Counted from the stretch's first letter, positions 1-8,253 are shown. The stretch is 15,480 nt of DNA from CAZIGK01 sp964538615 (GCA_964538615.1 CAZIGK010000040.1:1-15480); one strand, 5' to 3'. A program made the numbers and translations. Notes: a model not told the origin generated them from the letters alone.

Positions 1-26
1 TTCGTGGCTTCTGACACCCAACATCT

Positions 27-70
27 GACCAACAAAAAAGCCACCTGAAAAGGTGGCTTTTTTGTTGGTC
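27..70. terminator. Bidirectional hairpin terminator after tRNA-Pro
   Basis: A perfect 20-bp inverted repeat (27-46 against 51-70) surrounds a GAAA loop. Its core is GCCACCT/AGGTGGC, flanked by A and T runs, so a U-rich tract follows the stem in either direction. The right arm overlaps the CCA end of the minus-strand tRNA-Pro, so it most likely terminates that transcript. It could also stop a transcript entering from the left of the window. Confidence 0.85.
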
Positions 71-143
71 GGGATGGCGGGATTTGAACCCACGACCTCT
101 GGTCCCCCAGACCAGCGCGCTAACCAGGCTACGCTACATCCCG
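66..143 (-). tRNA. tRNA-Pro (anticodon GGG)
   Basis: Read on the minus strand, the acceptor stem CGGGATG pairs with CATCCCG, followed by discriminator A and an encoded CCA (66-68). The anticodon stem CTGGT/ACCAG encloses loop CTGGGGG, which gives anticodon GGG, reading CCC and CCU proline codons. The T arm carries the invariant GGTTCAAATCC. Nothing indicates a pseudogene. Confidence 0.96.
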
Positions 144-168
144 AAACCTTTTAGGGGCAAGGCTTATG

Positions 169-197
169 TGTCTAGCGGGTGGTCGCGCTTGGGTCAA
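169..197 (-). promoter_or_regulatory. Sigma70-type promoter of tRNA-Pro
   Basis: On the minus strand TTGACC (192-197) and TAGACA (169-174) are separated by exactly 17 bp. The predicted start near 162 leaves a leader of about 20 nt before the mature tRNA 5' end at 143. The location just upstream of a tRNA makes this a convincing promoter. Confidence 0.7.
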
Positions 198-378
198 TGG
201 CTAACATTATTTTTTGCGAAGATACAGTCTGCCACATGCTATGAATGGGCTGTGCAGATGGTGATGGCATACATCGCTATGATACTGCATGGGCATGTAA
301 GCGAAACGGGATTGCATGATATATACCGAAGGTTTAGAGCACTAAGAATGTAACACATGGAAACGTCAGAGGGGCACG

Positions 379-1617
379 ATGTTCAGGGTTATTGAAAAGT
401 CACAGACCTTGCTGGTGAATGAGCAGTCCAGATTGCGTGAGCGGGAAGGGCAAGAAGTGTTCAAACTAGGGTTTGGGCAATCCCCCTTTTTGCCGCCATT
501 GCATGTGCGGGAAGCGTTGGCTTTAGCCGTTGACCGTAAAGATTATGCTCCGGTGAAAGGGTTGGCCGAATTATGTGATGCCGTTGCGACCTTTCATGGT
601 CAGGTGGATGCGCGTCCTGTGGTAGAGGGGCAGGTGTTGATTGGTCCGGGATCTAAAATATTATTGTACAATACGTTATTGGCGTTTGAGCAGGCAGATG
701 TGTTTATTCCCGCACCGGCGTGGGTATCCTATGCGCCACAAGCGCGTCTGATTGGGCATAGGGTTCACCTTTTACCCACCAGCTGGGAACAACGGTGGCG
801 AGTGGAGCCGGATGTGCTGGAGTCTGCGTTACGGCGATCGGATGCGGTAGCGAAAGTGCTGATTCTGAATTACCCCGGTAACCCGGAAGGGTTGACCTAT
901 CGTGCAGATGAGCTGAATGAACTGGCACAGGTTGCGCGTAAGTATGGTGTGTGGATTCTCTCGGATGAGATTTACGGCTTATTACACCATGAAGGCCAGC
1001 ATGTATCTGTGGCGCATGTCTATCCAGAAAAGACACTGGTGACGACAGGGCTTTCCAAATGGTGTGGTGCGGGTGGCTGGCGGTTGGGGGTACAAATACT
1101 ACCGGAACAGACCCCGCCTGCATTGAAGGAGGCGTTGCTGGGGATTGCCTCTGAAACCTATTCCTGCGCTCCGACGCCGGTGCAGGTAGCGGCCTGTACT
1201 GCTTATCAACTGGATGCACGTATTCAGACGTATCTGGCACGCCAACGGCGGGTGCTGCGTTGTTTGGGGCAAGAAATTCAACGGCAATTGAAGGTGTCGG
1301 GCATGCGGGTGCATGCGCCGCAAGGGGGTTTTTATGTACTGGTAGATGCCTCGCCATTACGTTCTGCCCTGCTTGAGAAGGGGCTGAATAATGACCAGCA
1401 AATGTGTGCTGCACTGGTGGAAGAAACAGGTGTGGCGTTATTACCGGGGAGTGCGTTTGGCTTGCCAGAGGAGGCTTACACGGCACGACTGGCCTATGTA
1501 GATTTTGACGGAGAACCGCTGCTGGAGAGGGCGGATGCCGCTAGCGATGCTGAAATTCTGGCAGGGTGCGCCAAAATGATGCGTGGCATTGAGCGTTTGG
1601 CGCAATGGCTGGCGTGA
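379..1617 (+). CDS. PLP-dependent class I/II aminotransferase
   Basis: This 412-residue fold-type I aminotransferase transfers an amino group between an amino acid and a 2-oxo acid using pyridoxal phosphate in the cytosol. The length is normal for the aspartate/aromatic aminotransferase superfamily. Visible motifs are the NYPGNPEG segment (Asn164, usual form NPxNPTG), the cofactor-binding Asp196 in SDEIY, the Schiff-base Lys227 in TTGLSKWCGAGGWRLG, and Arg235 of the GWRLG phosphate-binding motif. The N-terminal FGQSPFLPP and KDYAPVKGL segments match the substrate-entry region of this superfamily. A purine-rich ribosome site (AGAGGGG) lies just upstream of the ATG. It stands alone, convergent with the small gene at 1637. 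The donor substrate cannot be told from sequence; aspartate, alanine or aromatic amino acids are all possible. Confidence 0.93.
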   Translation: MFRVIEKSQTLLVNEQSRLREREGQEVFKLGFGQSPFLPPLHVREALALAVDRKDYAPVKGLAELCDAVATFHGQVDARPVVEGQVLIGPGSKILLYNTLLAFEQADVFIPAPAWVSYAPQARLIGHRVHLLPTSWEQRWRVEPDVLESALRRSDAVAKVLILNYPGNPEGLTYRADELNELAQVARKYGVWILSDEIYGLLHHEGQHVSVAHVYPEKTLVTTGLSKWCGAGGWRLGVQILPEQTPPALKEALLGIASETYSCAPTPVQVAACTAYQLDARIQTYLARQRRVLRCLGQEIQRQLKVSGMRVHAPQGGFYVLVDASPLRSALLEKGLNNDQQMCAALVEETGVALLPGSAFGLPEEAYTARLAYVDFDGEPLLERADAASDAEILAGCAKMMRGIERLAQWLA

Positions 1618-1624
1618 ACAGCGT

Positions 1625-1647
1625 CACCTGACACGCCTATGCAGGTG
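1625..1647. repeat. Inverted repeat between convergent genes
   Basis: CACCTG (1625-1630) and CAGGTG (1642-1647) form a short hairpin across the junction between the aminotransferase and the small minus-strand gene. No T-run follows, so it is at best a weak terminator. Confidence 0.3.
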
Positions 1648-1978
1648 CGTTGGGATGGGCGATGGAGGCCGTTTCTTCCCATAGCAGGGTGCGTGCAGGG
1701 GAAGATGGGGTTTGCAGCAAGCAGTTTTCCAGAACGCGTTTGGTCATTGCTGCATCCGGCGTGATGCATATAATGAGGGTTTTTGCTGCTAATGCTGCAC
1801 GCAGTTGTGCCACATTTTCTACCCGTGGATAGGATTGTTGCTGTAACCAAGCCTGTTGCCAGCCTGTGGGAATGGCAAACACGCGATGCTGGTTTAGGAT
1901 AGCCACAGGGTGCTGGGTGATTTGTTCCAAAATATCTGCCGGAGATAGTGAATCCTTTGGAATGGTGGAGTGTGGCAT
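1637..1978 (-). CDS. Small hypothetical protein, third gene of the AAA/VWA cluster
   Basis: This 113-residue protein is not recognised. It has no signal peptide, membrane segment or clear catalytic motif. A central stretch reads as alternating helix and strand (AQLRAALAAKTLIICITPDAA). The start is supported by GAAAGGA seven bases upstream of the ATG and by a gap of only 24 bases from the stop of the AAA+ gene, so it is probably translated from the same mRNA. An overlapping longer reading frame (1494-1994) was set aside because it runs into the aminotransferase and has no comparable ribosome site. Its position suggests an accessory subunit or partner of the AAA+ ATPase, but this is inference. 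It converges on the aminotransferase with a 19-bp gap. Confidence 0.65.
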   Translation of the reverse strand: MPHSTIPKDSLSPADILEQITQHPVAILNQHRVFAIPTGWQQAWLQQQSYPRVENVAQLRAALAAKTLIICITPDAAMTKRVLENCLLQTPSSPARTLLWEETASIAHPNAPA

Positions 1979-2002
1979 GCCGGGTTCCTTTCAAGGGGGG
2001 CG

Positions 2003-5000
2003 TTATATTTGTGGGGAGGTCGCACGGCTTTGGGTATCTGCTTTCAGGCTGTCCATCAACACATGCAAATCCTGTGGGGTGGTGAGGTTGCTGACAACCA
2101 GAGGGCGTGTCGCTGTTGGTGGGGTGGCCATGAGTTCTTCAAGACTCACTATGCCGTTATGTTGTCCCTCGTAGCGGTTGCGAACCTGCATTGCCAGACG
2201 AGCGATCGCTCTCTCTTCTGAATTCATATCAAGCTGAGATAGTCCGAAGCCGATACTATTGCGATCAAGTTGATCTATGACAATGACATTAGGGTTCTGT
2301 GCGGCGATTTTATGCGCGAGCGGCGAGATGGGTGTATCTGTGACGAGGAGGGTTTGCTCGGTATTTTTCTGGTGGATTAGCTGAATATGAACTGGTTTTC
2401 CACCCTTTTCTGCGAGCAGCGTTGTCACTACGAGCGAAGACTGGCGAGTGCTAACGCCTGTGGCCATTGCTCTGACACGTTCTAGCAGTGTGTCCGGAAT
2501 GGGTGCCAAGGGGCTGTTGCTGTCGGCATCCGGTAAGTGCCTTTGCTGCACGAGTGGGTTTGGAAATATCATGCCCTGAGTGCTTAGTTTGATCTGCTCG
2601 GCCGAGCTTTGAAGTGTCTGCAAAACGGAATTTATGTTCTGGAGGTGCGTTTCCGGGCTGGTGAGAGCCGCGACCAGAACATCCGCATCCATCAGGTGCG
2701 AGACGGATGTTTCTGAAATGGCGCTTTGTACCAGACCTTTAGTAATGGCAAGCGCATCCGTCATCATGACATTCTGGAACCAGCTTTGAGGGGCGGGTGA
2801 GGTTGCATCCGAGGCTAAGGGGGGATGAGGAATGGTCAGTTGTTGCCCACTGGCTGTTGCAAGGGTACTGGACAGACTCTGTAAGAGTATTTCCGGATCT
2901 ATATCCCCCGCAGAGAGTGGGCTGCCCTGTATGTGGGTGGCAATGTCTGCCAGCAAGGCACGGACATGGCGCGTCTTGAACGCGGGAGTTATGGTGTTGT
3001 AGAGGCTTCGGATTGTATTCGGTTTGGTACGATTGCCATCGTCAAGGACGCTTTGGCGTTTGAGACCTCTCACAATATCATCTTTTTCTTCTTGCACTGT
3101 TGTCAGAGCTTCAGGTTTGAACCGTTGGGTTTTGGCATCCGGTATTGAGAAGATGGATTCTATCCATTGGGTAATAGCAAATTCCAGCTTGTCGCCTCGG
3201 CTAGCCATGTGTTCGGCTTGCTGATCCATCGCGGAGGGGGTATCGCCCGCATTGCGGAATGCACTGCCTATACTGCTGCTTCTGTTTAATAAGGCTGCTG
3301 CGCTTGGTGGAGCCATATCTTCGTCACGCGTGCGATCTGCCTGTTGCATGAAGCTGATGATTGTTCTTTGGCCGGAACCAGGCATTTTTTGTTCCAGATA
3401 ACTCCGCAGCTTTGTGTCTCTAATACCGGATATCGTTTCGGTCACAGTCTGAATGACGGTGGCAATGTGATGGGCAAGTTTTACCGTATTGCTGATGTTC
3501 TCAAGGGCAACCCGTTGTGCCTCCGGGAGTTGTTCCACATGATGGACGCCCATTGCATCCATGAGTGTTCTTTGGATGTAGTTGGCAACCTGAGTTCTGT
3601 CTTGCAATGGGAATGCATCCATCATCACGGCCAGAGGCAGACCATGGGCGATATAACGCACAGCGACATCCGCCAAATCAGCACGGGTGGCATCCGGAAT
3701 GATTAAGTAATTGCGACCCAAACGATCCAGCAATGGAACATCTATAGCATTGGCGCCCATTCCCGCTACTGGCGGGTTGGCCGTGATGGCAACATGCACA
3801 CTGGGGGGAATGTTTTGACGATCCAATGTGACAACACGGCCATTGGCACCGCGCACACGCAGTGGGCGAGACTCGCTATTGCCAGCCCAGGCGGCAAAGG
3901 CACGCAGCACAGCCTGTTGCTCCTGTACGACCAGCCCTAGTTCATCCAGCAGTACGGGCTTGCCGTAATCGGGTGATTCGGGATCAAACACGCGGACAAG
4001 GACACCATCGCGTTCTTTGGTTTTGAGCAATCCTCCTTTATCCTGAATGGAAAAGCCATGATCATTCAGGAAATTGATAATGCTGGTTTCAAAGGATTCC
4101 AATGCCCGGCGGATAGCTTCTTCGGCATTGGTTTGGTCTTCTGCCATTAAAATATCATCAGAGACATTGATATGCAGCCTATCCCAGTCAATAGCAAAAC
4201 GCGAGGGAGCCTGATGTGCGAGGGGGGGCGTTGCATTCTCAGAAGGTAGTGTGGCGGGAGATGTCCATTCTGCCACGCCTTGATCTTCGGTGAAGGCGTT
4301 GCCAAGCATGCTACGCAGTTGCGTGATGATGGTTTGCCCTCGTTCGGGATCATTCTGCAAAATATCAGGTAGCTTATGACGTAAAAAACCATCCATGGCG
4401 GTTTGATAGGCAGTGGCGCTGCTGGTATCAATCAACACTTCACGAAAAAGGAAGCTTAGCTCGCTATCGCCATTGAAGTCTACGAACAACCCGCCATCAG
4501 GATGCGAAATGCTTTGCAGAGCAGAAAGGGTGTGTGTCTTTCCCAGACCAGGCCCCCCAACAAGAGCCGTGGCAACAGGGCGTATGTAACTTGCCTCAAC
4601 GGCACGACCTACGGACATATTGGCCATATAATGATTGGTTGCGGGTAGAGTGCCGCGTATGGGAAGCGATGTCAGATAGGTTTGATAGGCCTCGCGGGTT
4701 GCCTGTTTGATGTGGTGTAGTAACGCTTGGGTATCTGCATTATTTTTGAAAGATTCCGGATCAAAATGCTTCGGCAAAATTTGCGGAATAGGATAGAGGG
4801 GGAGGGCAGCATTTTCGCTGTAACGAAGGGTTGGCGTGCCATTTGCGTTGAGGTCGTAGATAGGCATGTCTGCTGTGCCAAGCGGTACAATAAAATACCA
4901 ACGCCCGTTTTTATCCTGCAGCAGTGAGATATTGTCTACCGTTTCTGCACCCTCTTCCTGCCATTGAACGGTGAGCTTGCGCAGCCCACTATTGCCATCC

Positions 5001-5077
5001 ATGCGGGTATTGGTGCCTCGCTGTCCGAAGATGGGGGGGTGTGAAGATGACGCAGTAGTCTTGGCAAGCAGTGGCAT
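2003..5077 (-). CDS. Large MoxR-like AAA+ ATPase
   Basis: This 1024-residue protein has an AAA+ core: Walker A GGPGLGKT at residues 174-181, Walker B VLLDEL at 375-380, sensor-1 ITANPP with Asn434, and a DRLGRN segment at 451-456 carrying the candidate arginine finger. The order and the LLDR motif fit the MoxR/RavA/CbbQ group, ring ATPases that work with VWA-domain partners to remodel or activate target complexes. MoxR proteins are usually 300-500 residues. Here about 190 residues separate Walker A from Walker B, so a large insert is present, and some 500 residues of unassigned sequence follow the core. No signal peptide or membrane segment is seen, so it is probably cytoplasmic. The start is backed by AAAGGA seven bases upstream. 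It lies downstream of the VWA gene with a 108-bp gap that holds its own promoter with PHO-box repeats. Confidence 0.88.
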   Translation of the reverse strand: MPLLAKTTASSSHPPIFGQRGTNTRMDGNSGLRKLTVQWQEEGAETVDNISLLQDKNGRWYFIVPLGTADMPIYDLNANGTPTLRYSENAALPLYPIPQILPKHFDPESFKNNADTQALLHHIKQATREAYQTYLTSLPIRGTLPATNHYMANMSVGRAVEASYIRPVATALVGGPGLGKTHTLSALQSISHPDGGLFVDFNGDSELSFLFREVLIDTSSATAYQTAMDGFLRHKLPDILQNDPERGQTIITQLRSMLGNAFTEDQGVAEWTSPATLPSENATPPLAHQAPSRFAIDWDRLHINVSDDILMAEDQTNAEEAIRRALESFETSIINFLNDHGFSIQDKGGLLKTKERDGVLVRVFDPESPDYGKPVLLDELGLVVQEQQAVLRAFAAWAGNSESRPLRVRGANGRVVTLDRQNIPPSVHVAITANPPVAGMGANAIDVPLLDRLGRNYLIIPDATRADLADVAVRYIAHGLPLAVMMDAFPLQDRTQVANYIQRTLMDAMGVHHVEQLPEAQRVALENISNTVKLAHHIATVIQTVTETISGIRDTKLRSYLEQKMPGSGQRTIISFMQQADRTRDEDMAPPSAAALLNRSSSIGSAFRNAGDTPSAMDQQAEHMASRGDKLEFAITQWIESIFSIPDAKTQRFKPEALTTVQEEKDDIVRGLKRQSVLDDGNRTKPNTIRSLYNTITPAFKTRHVRALLADIATHIQGSPLSAGDIDPEILLQSLSSTLATASGQQLTIPHPPLASDATSPAPQSWFQNVMMTDALAITKGLVQSAISETSVSHLMDADVLVAALTSPETHLQNINSVLQTLQSSAEQIKLSTQGMIFPNPLVQQRHLPDADSNSPLAPIPDTLLERVRAMATGVSTRQSSLVVTTLLAEKGGKPVHIQLIHQKNTEQTLLVTDTPISPLAHKIAAQNPNVIVIDQLDRNSIGFGLSQLDMNSEERAIARLAMQVRNRYEGQHNGIVSLEELMATPPTATRPLVVSNLTTPQDLHVLMDSLKADTQSRATSPQI

Positions 5078-5109
5078 AGAAATGTCCTTTGAGGAACTGG
5101 ATATCGGTC

Positions 5110-5115
5110 ATTATA
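5110..5115 (-). promoter_or_regulatory. -10 box TATAAT of the AAA+ gene
   Basis: A perfect TATAAT on the minus strand lies 32 bp upstream of the ATG at 5077, giving a leader of about 25 nt. No good TTGACA stands at 17 bp; PHO-box repeats occupy that place, the usual arrangement of activator-dependent Pho promoters. Confidence 0.65.
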
Positions 5116-5129
5116 CGTACAGCATGGAT

Positions 5130-5169
5130 TTGACAGGGGGGTGACAGTTTTGTGGATTTTTTGTGACAG
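5130..5169 (-). promoter_or_regulatory. PHO-box array upstream of the AAA+ gene
   Basis: On the minus strand the 18-bp unit CTGTCAC-CCCC-CTGTCAA (5130-5147) has the 7+4+7 layout of a PhoB binding site. A further CTGTCAC at 5163-5169 lies exactly 22 bp (two 11-bp repeats) upstream, leaving a degenerate unit between. The downstream heptamer ends 14 bp before TATAAT. From memory, E. coli phoA and pstS have about 10 bp here, so the spacing is a little long. The layout predicts induction by phosphate starvation, independent of the upstream VWA gene. Confidence 0.65.
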
Positions 5170-5185
5170 ATGGTGTGAGGCTGCA

Positions 5186-8098
5186 TTACGAACGGTAATG
5201 TGCAACGGGGACAGGTTCCGTGACCCGGAGTTGCTCAAGTAGTTCAATGGATGCAGAGGTGATAAGGGTTTTGTCGGCCACTGTTTCCCGAGAGCGGGCA
5301 ACCCGTGCCTGTACGGCTTCCTGAATGCTCTCTACCACGATTTTTAACGCCTCTTCTTCTGGCATACCTTTGTATAAGTCCATACGATGTAACAGTGCGG
5401 GATTATCCGTGTGCATTGTATTTCGTACTAACTGAAACACGGCATAGGCAGATGTTGTTTTATCCGTGAGGAGGAAATCAACCGTGATATTGGGATGGTT
5501 GGGTAATTGATGCGCAAGTTCTTCCATGCCGGTATCATACCCACGGTTACGGCTCCAGAACCCATCACCAATGACAAAAAACTGTAACTGACCCGCAGTA
5601 GCGAGTCCTGATTCCACGCGATCCTGATGTAATTGCATGGCGGCATACATCGCGGGTAGCGGGTTATCACCATTCTCAATTCGCTCTTTCTGTACGGCAT
5701 TTTGGAATGCTGCCAGCTTGCGAATGGCGGCTTCCACATCATCATCTGGAGAGACGATAACGGTCGGTGGCTGTTGATGATAGTTCATGGCCATTACCGT
5801 TACGGACACATTATCTATACCTTGGCTGGCATGGTATAAAAGGGAAGCGGTATTGGCGATATGATTGAGTAGACCGTGTACAGATCTCGATGTATCAACG
5901 ACAAAAACCAGATTGAGGGAGGGAGTATCTCGAGTGGTTTTGTTGCGGTTGTAGATTTTCAGGTCTCCCGTACCAATATCTTCACCGGCTGCGAGTTTGC
6001 GAACCAATCGCTTCGTACGTGCGCCATCCTGAGCAGGTGTGGGTGCATGGGTTTTTCCGGTAAGGGTACGATTTTGCAATGCGCGTCTTTGTGCCTCTAA
6101 CAGATCCGTGAAGCCTCCTCGCAACTCATGGGCAATGTCTGCCAGCTGATTCTGGATGCTTTTTGTTTTCGTGCCGGACGCATTTTTTTCTGCTTCGGGC
6201 GTTTCAACCGGTTGCTCTCCCTGCTCTGTGCTTGCGCTTTCTGCGGCAGAAGCTGCCGCCGCATCAGGCTGCGATTTCTGGGAGGGGGTGCCAGAGTTAG
6301 AGGCGGATGACTGAGAGCCTGTATCCGATTTTTTATCTGACGTTCTGGATTCAGAGGAGGGTGCACCCGGAGTTTCGCTAGGCTCTGCCTCCTGGCCGGC
6401 CTCTGCCCCTTGTTGCTTGCTTGTCTCTGCCGGAGAGGATGGGGATTGCGATTCGGTCTGTTCTGCCTGTTCGGATTGTTCAGCCTCTTGTCCTTGGGAC
6501 GAAGGCGTTTTACCGGGAGAGGGGACGCCTTTGTTATGCTTGTTCTGCAAGTCACGTAGTTCGTCTAGGGTATCTTGCAGGTTGCGCGCCAATTCGTCTT
6601 TGGAAGCAGGCGCACCTTGCGCCGAGGACGGTGTTTCAGATGGATGTTGGTCACCGGGTTGTTGTTGCTGCTGTTGACCGCCGGACTGTTGCTGCTGTTG
6701 GTCACCGGACTGTTGCTTTGCGGCCATGAGCAAGCGTTCTTTGAAGGGCAGAAAAAAACGTTGATAAATGTGTTCCGCTACTTCTTCTCGTTGTGTGCGC
6801 AGGCTATCGCTACGCTGTTGTTGGTAGGCGCTATCACGCTGGCGGTCTTCGGGGCTTAGAGTGAGTGTTTCATGCTGTGCAGCAAGAGCCTGAAGCTCTC
6901 GCAGGGCAGGCATTCCCCGTAGTGCAGGTTGACCATCTGCTGTTGGAGCTGCCATGATCAGATCCGGATTAAAGCCCATGCTGCGCCAGCCTTCTTCCGT
7001 GTCCGGGAAGTAGTGGTTGTGGCTAAAGAAGACCTTATCTATCACGCTACGCAGGTGGTGCACGGCCATCATGAGAATGTCCCTATTCCCGCTATCCAGT
7101 GCTTCTGGAGGAATGGCTGCGATGTTGGTGATGCTCTCCCGTATGGCAGGTTCCCATGCGGCGAATGTTGTGTTGAGCAGAGTGGCGGGGTGTAGGGAGA
7201 CAAAGGGAGAGATGTGTCTCGACAGACCCGCGTTGGCAAAATTATTTTCTGTCGCGTCCAGCAAAATATGCCGCAGTTGTGCTTCTATAGAGAGTTCTCC
7301 CGCACGTTGCATTTCCTGCTCGGTGACGCTTTGCGGGGCTTCTCGGTAACGTTGGATGAGTTGATCAAGTGCTTCCATCGCTTCACGGGCGGGGCGAGAG
7401 GCACGGGTGCCTTCTGCGTGATGGATTTCGTGCAGGGTGGGGGCAATGGAGGTGTCTAGCCCGATAATGAGTGACCATGCCGGATCTATGGAGACTTCCC
7501 GCGCTTTTTCTGAATAGGCATAACCAATGGAGGGGTAATGGCCAATGCTATTGGCAAATACAACGCGAATATCGCCTGTTAAGTGGGTGGATTGTTGTAG
7601 AAGGCTGTAAACCTGAGTGGCCAGCCCGGATATTTCTGCGGTTGCCAGTAGCGCTTTGTGCAGTTGCAGGGAGGTTTCTTCCGTGCGGGCTTTGGCCGGG
7701 GAGGGTGGAGGAAGAAGATTGCTGGCCAGAAAGCTACCCCATAAAATCTGGTTGAGGGGGGAATGCAGTGATGGGGTGGGTAATGTGACGGTGAGGGGTT
7801 GTTGTCCATGGGTTTGAATATAGTGCGTCAGGTACGTGGCAATCTGCCCCCAGACTTCCTCAAGCATTTCTGGCGTGCCGAGGTAAGGATGTTCTCTGGC
7901 TGTTTGCTGCAATTGTGTTTTAATGGCGGCCAGTTTTTCCAATGGCAAGACAGGATAGGGGGTTGGAGAGCCATAGATATCCGCCTGCTGCCGATTGCTT
8001 AACAGCAGGCTGGAAGCGTATTGCCGCGCCTGTATAAGCGGCGAGGCGCTGAGTTCAGCAAGTGATGGCGCTTTTTTTCTTGGTTGGGTGATGGGCAT
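5186..8098 (-). CDS. VWA-domain protein with N-terminal HExxH motif
   Basis: This 970-residue protein ends in a von Willebrand factor A domain at about residues 726-930. The MIDAS motif DTSRS (Asp735, Ser737, Ser739) is intact and a later IGDG holds Asp845; the usual MIDAS Thr position appears as NGDNP. The N-terminal half contains HEIHH (223-227), an HExxH zincin-type pattern followed by DATENNF at 281-287. This recalls the putative metallopeptidase plus VWA architecture of the DUF2201 family, but protease activity is not proven. Residues about 458-645 are low-complexity, with a glutamine run and Ser/Glu/Pro-rich sequence, probably a disordered tether. It precedes the MoxR-like AAA+ gene, the classic partner arrangement. 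No signal peptide is seen. The ribosome site before the ATG is weak, so the start is less certain than the body. Confidence 0.88.
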   Translation of the reverse strand: MPITQPRKKAPSLAELSASPLIQARQYASSLLLSNRQQADIYGSPTPYPVLPLEKLAAIKTQLQQTAREHPYLGTPEMLEEVWGQIATYLTHYIQTHGQQPLTVTLPTPSLHSPLNQILWGSFLASNLLPPPSPAKARTEETSLQLHKALLATAEISGLATQVYSLLQQSTHLTGDIRVVFANSIGHYPSIGYAYSEKAREVSIDPAWSLIIGLDTSIAPTLHEIHHAEGTRASRPAREAMEALDQLIQRYREAPQSVTEQEMQRAGELSIEAQLRHILLDATENNFANAGLSRHISPFVSLHPATLLNTTFAAWEPAIRESITNIAAIPPEALDSGNRDILMMAVHHLRSVIDKVFFSHNHYFPDTEEGWRSMGFNPDLIMAAPTADGQPALRGMPALRELQALAAQHETLTLSPEDRQRDSAYQQQRSDSLRTQREEVAEHIYQRFFLPFKERLLMAAKQQSGDQQQQQSGGQQQQQQPGDQHPSETPSSAQGAPASKDELARNLQDTLDELRDLQNKHNKGVPSPGKTPSSQGQEAEQSEQAEQTESQSPSSPAETSKQQGAEAGQEAEPSETPGAPSSESRTSDKKSDTGSQSSASNSGTPSQKSQPDAAAASAAESASTEQGEQPVETPEAEKNASGTKTKSIQNQLADIAHELRGGFTDLLEAQRRALQNRTLTGKTHAPTPAQDGARTKRLVRKLAAGEDIGTGDLKIYNRNKTTRDTPSLNLVFVVDTSRSVHGLLNHIANTASLLYHASQGIDNVSVTVMAMNYHQQPPTVIVSPDDDVEAAIRKLAAFQNAVQKERIENGDNPLPAMYAAMQLHQDRVESGLATAGQLQFFVIGDGFWSRNRGYDTGMEELAHQLPNHPNITVDFLLTDKTTSAYAVFQLVRNTMHTDNPALLHRMDLYKGMPEEEALKIVVESIQEAVQARVARSRETVADKTLITSASIELLEQLRVTEPVPVAHYRS
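6164..6727 (-). repeat. Low-complexity coding region in the VWA gene
   Basis: This stretch encodes residues 458-645, dominated by Gln, Ser, Glu, Pro and Ala. At about 6656-6718 repeated CAG/CAA codons give the short motifs SGDQQQQQ and SGGQQQQQQ. It is coding tandem-like sequence, prone to length change by slippage, and separates the HExxH-bearing half from the VWA domain. Confidence 0.75.
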
Positions 8099-8166
8099 GA
8101 CAACGTGCGACTCGCTTAGGGTTAACGAGCCATTACTATGCCGACGATATATGAAACTTTTATGGC

Positions 8167-8172
8167 AGTATA
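8167..8172 (-). promoter_or_regulatory. Possible -10 box for the VWA gene
   Basis: TATACT on the minus strand lies 69 bp upstream of the VWA start codon. At 17 bp its -35 would be CCCACA, a poor match, so activation or another sigma factor may be involved. The surrounding region is AT-rich with several TATA-like words, which makes the exact assignment weak. Confidence 0.35.
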
Positions 8173-8215
8173 AAGAAAGTTATATGAGATGTGGGAGGGC
8201 TGTGGTGGGTTTCTA

Positions 8216-8227
8216 AATTGCGCAATT
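8216..8227. promoter_or_regulatory. 12-bp palindrome AATTGCGCAATT, possible operator
   Basis: A perfect 12-bp palindrome lies in the divergent region between the VWA gene and the dehydrogenase-like gene, 27 bp from the PHO box. Such symmetry is typical of a dimeric regulator site, but no regulator can be named. Confidence 0.3.
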
Positions 8228-8253
8228 GAAGAGATGTGTAAAAATGGAAACTG

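Noticed and set aside
84..353. An 89-codon open frame over the tRNA-Pro region
   Set aside because: It starts inside the tRNA and covers its promoter; no ribosome site or family pattern.
144..378. Promoter for the aminotransferase in this gap
   Set aside because: Besides the minus-strand tRNA promoter, only weak words such as TTGCAT were seen, with no matching -10 at 17 bp.
704..1486. A 260-codon open frame antisense to the aminotransferase
   Set aside because: The sense frame has all aminotransferase motifs, while the antisense protein is Pro/His/Ser-rich with no recognisable pattern or ribosome site.
1494..1994. A 166-codon minus-strand frame overlapping the small gene
   Set aside because: It runs into the aminotransferase, lacks the GAAAGGA site that serves the 1978 start, and its Cys/His/Ser-rich product looks random.
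6656..6718. Short CTG/TTG-rich repeats considered as a CRISPR or tandem-repeat locus
   Set aside because: The repeats are in frame and encode the glutamine run of the VWA protein; there are no spacers.
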